Assembly (NCBI GenBank): GCA_030673205.1
Contig: DAOVJP010000109.1
Span: 1-5,562, forward strand
Source: Thermoplasmata archaeon
GTDB lineage: Archaea > Thermoplasmatota > Thermoplasmata > JAGHBH01
Direction of reading: 5' to 3'
Length of the DNA: 5,562 bases
Made by a program: the position numbers and the translations under genes. This document shows positions 1-3,989 of the stretch, one piece after another; the first letter of the stretch is position 1, and every line of letters begins with the position of its first letter. The notes beneath the pieces are model-generated. The model had not been told where the DNA came from and did no database searches. It worked only from the letters and a program-made list of their open reading frames with translations.

Positions 1-1
1 A

Positions 2-469
2 CTGGATGGTGCCGAATACGAGCCGGAACAATTCCCTGGGCTCATCTACCGATTGAAAAAGCCGAAGACGGCCATGCTCATTTTCAGGAGCGGAAAGGCG
101 AACTGCACCGGCGCCAAGAACCTGGAGGACGTGCGGACCTGCATCACCACGGTCCGCGACACCCTCGAGAACAGCGGCGTGGATGTCTATGCAGAGCCGA
201 AGATAACCGTGCAGAACATGGTCGCGGTGTATGACCTCAAATCCGATCTCAACCTCAACGCCATAGCCATAAGCCTGGGACTGGAGAACGTAGAATACGA
301 GCCGGAACAATTCCCTGGCCTCGTCTACAGGATATATGACCCCAAGGTGGTCATGCTCCTCTTCGGAAGCGGAAAAGTGGTGTGCACCGGAGCCAAGAAG
401 GTCGAGGACATCGACATAGCCGTCAAGCGCCTCCGTACCGAGCTATCCAATGCTGGCCTCTTGCACTAA
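2..469 (+). CDS. tbp: TATA-binding protein (TBP), 5'-truncated by window edge
   Basis: General transcription factor that binds the promoter TATA box and recruits TFB and RNA polymerase. The frame is open to the left edge, reading LDGAEYEPEQFPGLIYRL before the first possible internal start (TTG at 53), so the true start is outside the window. About 155 codons are visible; archaeal TBPs are usually about 180-190 residues, so roughly 25-30 N-terminal residues are missing. Both halves of the TBP saddle are recognisable: EYEPEQFPGL...LIFRSGK..CTGAK in the first repeat, and VQNMVAVYDL...LNLNAIA...EYEPEQFPGL...LLFGSGKVVCTGAK in the second. The phenylalanines of the FPG and IF/LF motifs are the residues known in the family to intercalate at the ends of the TATA box. 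The protein ends in NAGLLH, without the acidic tail seen in many archaeal TBPs. The stop is TAA. The next gene follows after 46 bp on the same strand and may be co-transcribed. Identification is very secure; whether it is the only TBP of the genome cannot be told. Confidence 0.96.
   Translation: MDGAEYEPEQFPGLIYRLKKPKTAMLIFRSGKANCTGAKNLEDVRTCITTVRDTLENSGVDVYAEPKITVQNMVAVYDLKSDLNLNAIAISLGLENVEYEPEQFPGLVYRIYDPKVVMLLFGSGKVVCTGAKKVEDIDIAVKRLRTELSNAGLLH
14..318 (+). repeat. 26-bp exact repeat shared by the two halves of tbp
   Basis: Positions 14-39 and 293-318 are identical over 26 bp, 279 bp (93 codons) apart. They encode EYEPEQFPG at equivalent places in the two TBP repeats. The flanking homologous codons differ, so identity is limited to this motif. 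Confidence 0.85.
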
Positions 470-515
470 GCAAAAAAGCTAAGTCTAGCACCTCCATCCC
501 CCCGGGGTAGAGCGC

Positions 516-1604
516 ATGGAGCATTTCAAGGATATCTGGCAGATAGACAGGGACGGGGAGTTGCGGAACCGCACCTGGTGGTGGTGGTGGTGGCTCTTCG
601 TCTTCAAGAACCCTGGCGGCAAAGAGAAACAGCTCATGTGCCTCTGGGGCACCCGGAACGCCAAGAAGGTGTGGGTGGACGACCGTGAATGCGGGTCGAC
701 CGAAAAGCCAGTGGATGACGAGAAGGGCACCTCTTTCCAGGGTGTGTTCGCCGCATGGTATTATGATGGAGAGAAGATGCACGACCCGTTGATCGTGGAC
801 GCTGGCAACGGAAGGGTGGAGGGGAACGAGGAAGAAGGGAAGGTAACCCTAGTCGGTACCAACGGAAATTATATCTTCCGCGGCAAGGAAAGCGGGAACT
901 TCTTCTCAGTGAAGTTCAAGAACGAGAACGGAGTTGATGTATACATCTCTTCCAGCCCCTACGATGAACACCTGTCCTCCATAATCCCCACAGGAAAGAA
1001 GTACGTCGGGAAGCTGGCCTACCAGATGTACAAGGTCAAGAGGGCAAACTGCTCCGGAAAGATGAACATAGGCGATGGGGAGGAGGAGGTGAAAGGCTCC
1101 TGTTATTTCCAGAACGTACGCATCAACTCTCCCACCAGCCCCTGGTACTGGGCGTTCTTGCACAGCGAGAACGGATACTATCTGGATTATTTCGTGCCGC
1201 ATTTTGGCCTGCCCATGCTTCGAAGGAGATACGAACACGGGAGTTGGCTCGACCACGGATGGAAAAAACTGAGCCGGGGCCTTCATGTCTACGACCCCAC
1301 GGATGGACAGCTTCACAAGATCAAGAAGTTCAAGGTGGAACGGAGGTACGTGGACGATCTACCTGTGTTCCGCCTGCATGGGAAGGAGGAGGGGAAGGAG
1401 CTGGACCTCGAGTTGACCGCATACAGCCGTGCATGTTGGAGGATCAAACAGCCCTTGCTCGGCATATCCAGCACCATACTCCATTACAACGAATATCCCT
1501 GTTGGGTGACAAAGTTCGAGTTCAAAGATGGAGATAAGAGGATAGACCTCGATGACATCGGTCACACCGTGGGCAATTGTGAGCATGCCTGGGGGATTGT
1601 GTGA
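516..1604 (+). CDS. Conserved-looking protein of unknown function, Trp-rich, possible lipocalin/CrtC-like barrel
   Basis: A 362-residue soluble protein whose family I cannot name with certainty. An in-frame TAG at 486-488 lies upstream and ATG 516 is the only ATG before the body of the protein. The upstream GGGGT (504-508) is at best a weak ribosome site. No signal peptide or membrane helix is seen. Residues 21-26 are six consecutive tryptophans, followed by a hydrophobic strand (LFVF) and QLMCLWGTRNAKKVWVDD. The chain is then dominated by short alternating beta-type segments rich in Trp, Tyr, Gly and Lys. The block C196-Y-F-Q-N...P209-W-Y-W...HSENGYYLDYFVPHFG, and the closing GNCEHAWG (residues 353-360), recall the CrtC/AttH-type lipocalin-like barrel (carotenoid hydratase and relatives). 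Length also fits that group, but this is pattern resemblance only. Adjacent genes (tbp upstream, a DnaA-like ATPase downstream) give no clear metabolic context. That it is a real gene is secure; the fold suggestion is weak. Confidence 0.85.
   Translation: MEHFKDIWQIDRDGELRNRTWWWWWWLFVFKNPGGKEKQLMCLWGTRNAKKVWVDDRECGSTEKPVDDEKGTSFQGVFAAWYYDGEKMHDPLIVDAGNGRVEGNEEEGKVTLVGTNGNYIFRGKESGNFFSVKFKNENGVDVYISSSPYDEHLSSIIPTGKKYVGKLAYQMYKVKRANCSGKMNIGDGEEEVKGSCYFQNVRINSPTSPWYWAFLHSENGYYLDYFVPHFGLPMLRRRYEHGSWLDHGWKKLSRGLHVYDPTDGQLHKIKKFKVERRYVDDLPVFRLHGKEEGKELDLELTAYSRACWRIKQPLLGISSTILHYNEYPCWVTKFEFKDGDKRIDLDDIGHTVGNCEHAWGIV
576..593 (+). repeat. (TGG)6 trinucleotide repeat encoding six tryptophans
   Basis: Six perfect in-frame TGG triplets encode residues 21-26 of the gene at 516-1604. 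Because Trp has a single codon, a poly-Trp tract is necessarily a microsatellite at DNA level. Length changes by slippage would add or remove whole tryptophans without breaking the frame. Confidence 0.95.
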
Positions 1605-1660
1605 GACCATCATAAATGTGATGGATCTACGACAAAGAAAACTCCACTTTCCTCTGAGCA

Positions 1661-1674
1661 TGCAACATGTTGCA
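1661..1674. promoter_or_regulatory. Perfect 14-bp palindrome, candidate operator
   Basis: TGCAACATGTTGCA is identical to its reverse complement. It lies in the 132-bp gap before the DnaA-like gene, about 10 bp upstream of an A/T-rich TATA-like element. Size and placement suit binding of a dimeric helix-turn-helix regulator. Regulation of the downstream gene is inference, and no matching second site was seen in the window. Confidence 0.4.
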
Positions 1675-1676
1675 AG

Positions 1677-1691
1677 CAAAACTCTATATCC
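1677..1691 (+). promoter_or_regulatory. Possible archaeal promoter (BRE/TATA-like)
   Basis: The stretch CAAAACTCTATATCC has a purine-rich BRE-like part followed by a CTATAT core. Using the usual 25-nt spacing, transcription would begin near 1710-1715, giving a short leader that still contains the Shine-Dalgarno at 1725-1731. The match to the TTTAWA-type consensus is only fair. A second A/T patch (TTGTATAG, 1698-1705) would place the start too close to the ribosome site. The downstream gene could also be read from an upstream transcript. Confidence 0.35.
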
Positions 1692-1724
1692 ATCTCTTTG
1701 TATAGCCATCTCTCGTAACCATAC

Positions 1725-1731
1725 AGGAGGT
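1725..1731 (+). promoter_or_regulatory. Strong Shine-Dalgarno fixing the GTG start at 1737
   Basis: AGGAGGT sits 5 nt before GTG 1737. It is the strongest ribosome-binding match I noted near a gene start in this window. An in-frame TAA at 1716-1718 closes the frame just upstream, so GTG 1737 is the best start for the DnaA-like gene. Confidence 0.85.
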
Positions 1732-1736
1732 CAACG

Positions 1737-3983
1737 GTGGATATTCCAGCCGGTAACATAGCAAAAACCCACAGCGGGGGACCAAATGAGCTTAGGCCCG
1801 TGATAGAGAGGGTGAAGAAGTTCGGGTTCACAGGCTATGTACGGGTGATACATGGGGGAGAGACAGGCACCGAGGGATTGATCTTTCTCCTGGATGGAGA
1901 GACAAAACTATACCTCTACAGGAACCGGGATGGCGGCCAGGAGACCAGAGGCCACCAGGCGATGAAGGCGATATACGAGAGTGGAGCCCTTTTGAGCAGC
2001 ACGATAGAGATACACACCAATGTTGATGTCACCACGATCCTGGATAACCTAGAAAAGCAGGTTCCGGCCGCAGCGGCTAGCCGAAGAAGCTCAAGAAGAG
2101 CCATACTAGCATGGGGAAAGACCACGCAGAAGAAAGAGGGAGAGGAGATAAAGGCCGTTCGCACCCGACTGGAAGAGATAAACGCCAGCGGATATTCCAT
2201 AGATGTGGAGGCCCTCTTGAAGGGAGATGATGAGGCGATCAGGAAGAACCTGGCCGATATGGAGGAGGCCGTTAACAGAATGGAGGAGGAGAAGAGACGC
2301 CTCAAGGAATTGGAACCCATGCTGTCGAAGGAAGACATCAAGACGGTGGAGGCCCTCTTCAGAGACCCGCTCCGTATCTCGGAGGTCGAAAGTATACTTG
2401 GAGAAATGGAGAAGAAGGCCGACAGAACGAAGAGAGAGGAAGAGGAAAAGAAGGCGATCGAGGAGTTGAAAGAACTGTCTGCTAGAAAGGAAGAGAAAGA
2501 GAGGAAGGAGAAGGCAGAACAGGTCTATGACCTTGTGATAAAGTACCAGGGAGAGGGAGGAAAGGAGAAAACGGGTGAAAAGGCAGAGGAAGGAAAAGAA
2601 GAAGAGGAGGAAAAAAGGTGCCTCCGTTGCGGAGAACTGTTGGATGACCTAGGCGCGTGCAAGCGGTGCTCGGAAGACACCTCCTCCAAGAAGCATCTCG
2701 CAACTAATTTACACGCCGATTACACATTCGATAATTTCGTCATCGGGAACAGCAACCACTTCGCCCATGCCGCGGCGGTGGCTGTTGCAGAGGAACCGGC
2801 CACCACCTACAATCCATTGTTCATCTGGAGCGGCCCTGGACTGGGAAAGACCCATCTTATAAATGCTATTGCCAACCAAATTATCTCAAAGCATCCGGGT
2901 ATGAGGATATCCTATTTCACCACGGAGCAGTTCATCAGCGACCTCGTAGAGCATATGAAGAAAGGAACGCTGGACGAGTTCCGTACGGAATACCGACAGG
3001 CGGATATCCTCGTAGTGGATGATATCCAGTTCCTGGCAGAGAGTGAGAGGGCACAAGAGGAGTTCTTCCACACCTTCAACTCGCTGTACACTGTGGACAA
3101 GCAGATCGTGCTGGCTTCCGACCGCCCCCCGAAGGAGATACCTACATTGAAACAGCGTCTGGTATCCCGATTCGAGGGAGGGCTGATAGTGGAGATACAG
3201 CTACCGGATTACGAGACACGTTTAGCCATCCTGCAGCAGAAGCAAGATGACCGGGGGCTCCATGTGGATGAGGAGGTCATAGCCCTCATAGCCCGTTCCA
3301 TAACCTCCAACATACGAGAGTTGGAAGGATCCCTGAACAAGGTGGTGGCCTTCTCCTCGTTCACCAACAGGGAGATGGACCTGGAACTGGCAAGAGAGGT
3401 GCTCAGCGATCTGATCTCGGAGGAGGAAGAAGAAGGGGAGAAAGAGGCTTCGGAAAAGAAGAAGAGAACAAAAGGAAAGGCCAAGGCTTCGGAAAAGAAG
3501 AAGCAAGAAGAAGAGTTGAGACCCGGCCACAGCTATTTGGTGGAGGAGAACACACTCAAGGGCGCCGTGAGGCTGTTCAAAAAGACCCTCTCCAGCGAAA
3601 ATGCTGGCAAGGGAATGGCGGTCATACGCACGAACCCCTCTAGAGTGGAGCGGGAACACAAGATAAAGCACCTGGCAGACATATACTGGCTTACCGACAG
3701 GGATAGCAAGAAGAACAAGACCATACAACCCGCCCTGGAGAAACTCATGTGGGAAATGGGGGGCTTTTTGGAGGACAACGAGAACGGAGTGGTCTTGCTG
3801 GATGGACTGGACTATCTAGCCAGTTCCAATAGCTTTGATTCGGTCACAAAATTCCTAAGGCGCATGGTGGATACCGTGGCCGAGACCGATGCTGTGCTTA
3901 TAGTCTCCCTCAGTCCCGATACTCTCGATAAGCAACAGGTGAAGATATTAGAAAGAGAGATGGATGTCCTATCCTACCTCTAG
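1737..3983 (+). CDS. Multidomain ATPase: N-terminal alpha/beta domain, coiled coil, zinc ribbon, bacterial DnaA-type AAA+ core, DUF835-like C-terminus
   Basis: A 748-residue protein with a GTG start. Residues about 1-105 form a small alpha/beta domain (GYVRVIHGG...GLIFLLDGETKLYLY...GHQAMKAIYESGAL) that resembles DUF2226/DUF4388-type modules; this is tentative. Residues about 135-290 are a Glu/Lys-rich coiled coil. A zinc ribbon follows, with C295-x2-C298-x9-C308-x2-C311. Residues about 325-560 are a DnaA AAA+ core: YTFDNFVIGNSNHFAHAAA, Walker A GPGLGKT (K371), the initiator-specific helical insertion (QFISDLVEHM, about 398-421), Walker B VVDDIQF (D428, D429), EEFFHTFN, sensor I SDRPPKEI (461-468), box VII R474 and R478, and sensor II NIRELEGSL (R527). 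The DnaA domain IV helix-turn-helix and its DHTTV signature are absent. A charged linker (561-596) leads to a DUF835-like domain (597-748; HSYLVEE, IYWLTDRD, GVVLLDGLDYL, LEREMDVL). Active ATPase chemistry is likely from the intact motifs. DUF835 is a family name without a known function, and the cellular role here is unknown. Alternatives are a DnaA/Hda-like regulator or a signalling ATPase. The gene ends in TAG, 6 bp from the stop of the convergent neighbour. Confidence 0.93.
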   Translation: MDIPAGNIAKTHSGGPNELRPVIERVKKFGFTGYVRVIHGGETGTEGLIFLLDGETKLYLYRNRDGGQETRGHQAMKAIYESGALLSSTIEIHTNVDVTTILDNLEKQVPAAAASRRSSRRAILAWGKTTQKKEGEEIKAVRTRLEEINASGYSIDVEALLKGDDEAIRKNLADMEEAVNRMEEEKRRLKELEPMLSKEDIKTVEALFRDPLRISEVESILGEMEKKADRTKREEEEKKAIEELKELSARKEEKERKEKAEQVYDLVIKYQGEGGKEKTGEKAEEGKEEEEEKRCLRCGELLDDLGACKRCSEDTSSKKHLATNLHADYTFDNFVIGNSNHFAHAAAVAVAEEPATTYNPLFIWSGPGLGKTHLINAIANQIISKHPGMRISYFTTEQFISDLVEHMKKGTLDEFRTEYRQADILVVDDIQFLAESERAQEEFFHTFNSLYTVDKQIVLASDRPPKEIPTLKQRLVSRFEGGLIVEIQLPDYETRLAILQQKQDDRGLHVDEEVIALIARSITSNIRELEGSLNKVVAFSSFTNREMDLELAREVLSDLISEEEEEGEKEASEKKKRTKGKAKASEKKKQEEELRPGHSYLVEENTLKGAVRLFKKTLSSENAGKGMAVIRTNPSRVEREHKIKHLADIYWLTDRDSKKNKTIQPALEKLMWEMGGFLEDNENGVVLLDGLDYLASSNSFDSVTKFLRRMVDTVAETDAVLIVSLSPDTLDKQQVKILEREMDVLSYL
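3445..3503 (+). repeat. Direct repeat in the charged linker of the DnaA-like gene
   Basis: Two exact 20-bp copies, 3445-3464 and 3484-3503, lie 39 bp (13 codons) apart. Each encodes the ASEKKK motif of the Lys/Glu linker between the AAA+ core and the DUF835-like domain. This is consistent with linker growth by local duplication. Confidence 0.8.
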
Positions 3984-3989
3984 TCCTAT

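Noticed and set aside
53..469. TTG at 53 as the start of the TBP gene
   Set aside because: The frame stays open to the left edge and encodes canonical TBP residues (EYEPEQFPGLIYR) upstream, so the start lies outside the window.
478..489. GCTA-AGTC-TAGC hairpin after tbp as a terminator
   Set aside because: A 4-bp stem with no following T-tract is not a credible terminator.
423..1709. Overlapping minus-strand and alternate-frame open frames across the tbp and 362-residue genes
   Set aside because: They lie opposite or within well-supported genes, show no recognisable domains, and have compositions expected from shadow frames.
1602..1718. Read-through of the TGA at 1602 joining the 362-residue gene toward the DnaA-like gene
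   Set aside because: The two are in the same frame, but a TAA at 1716-1718 intervenes, the intervening translation is low quality, and the GTG start at 1737 has its own strong Shine-Dalgarno.
1552..1761. Small plus-strand open frame bridging the 1605-1736 gap
   Set aside because: It overlaps both neighbouring genes, has no ribosome site and no recognisable motif.
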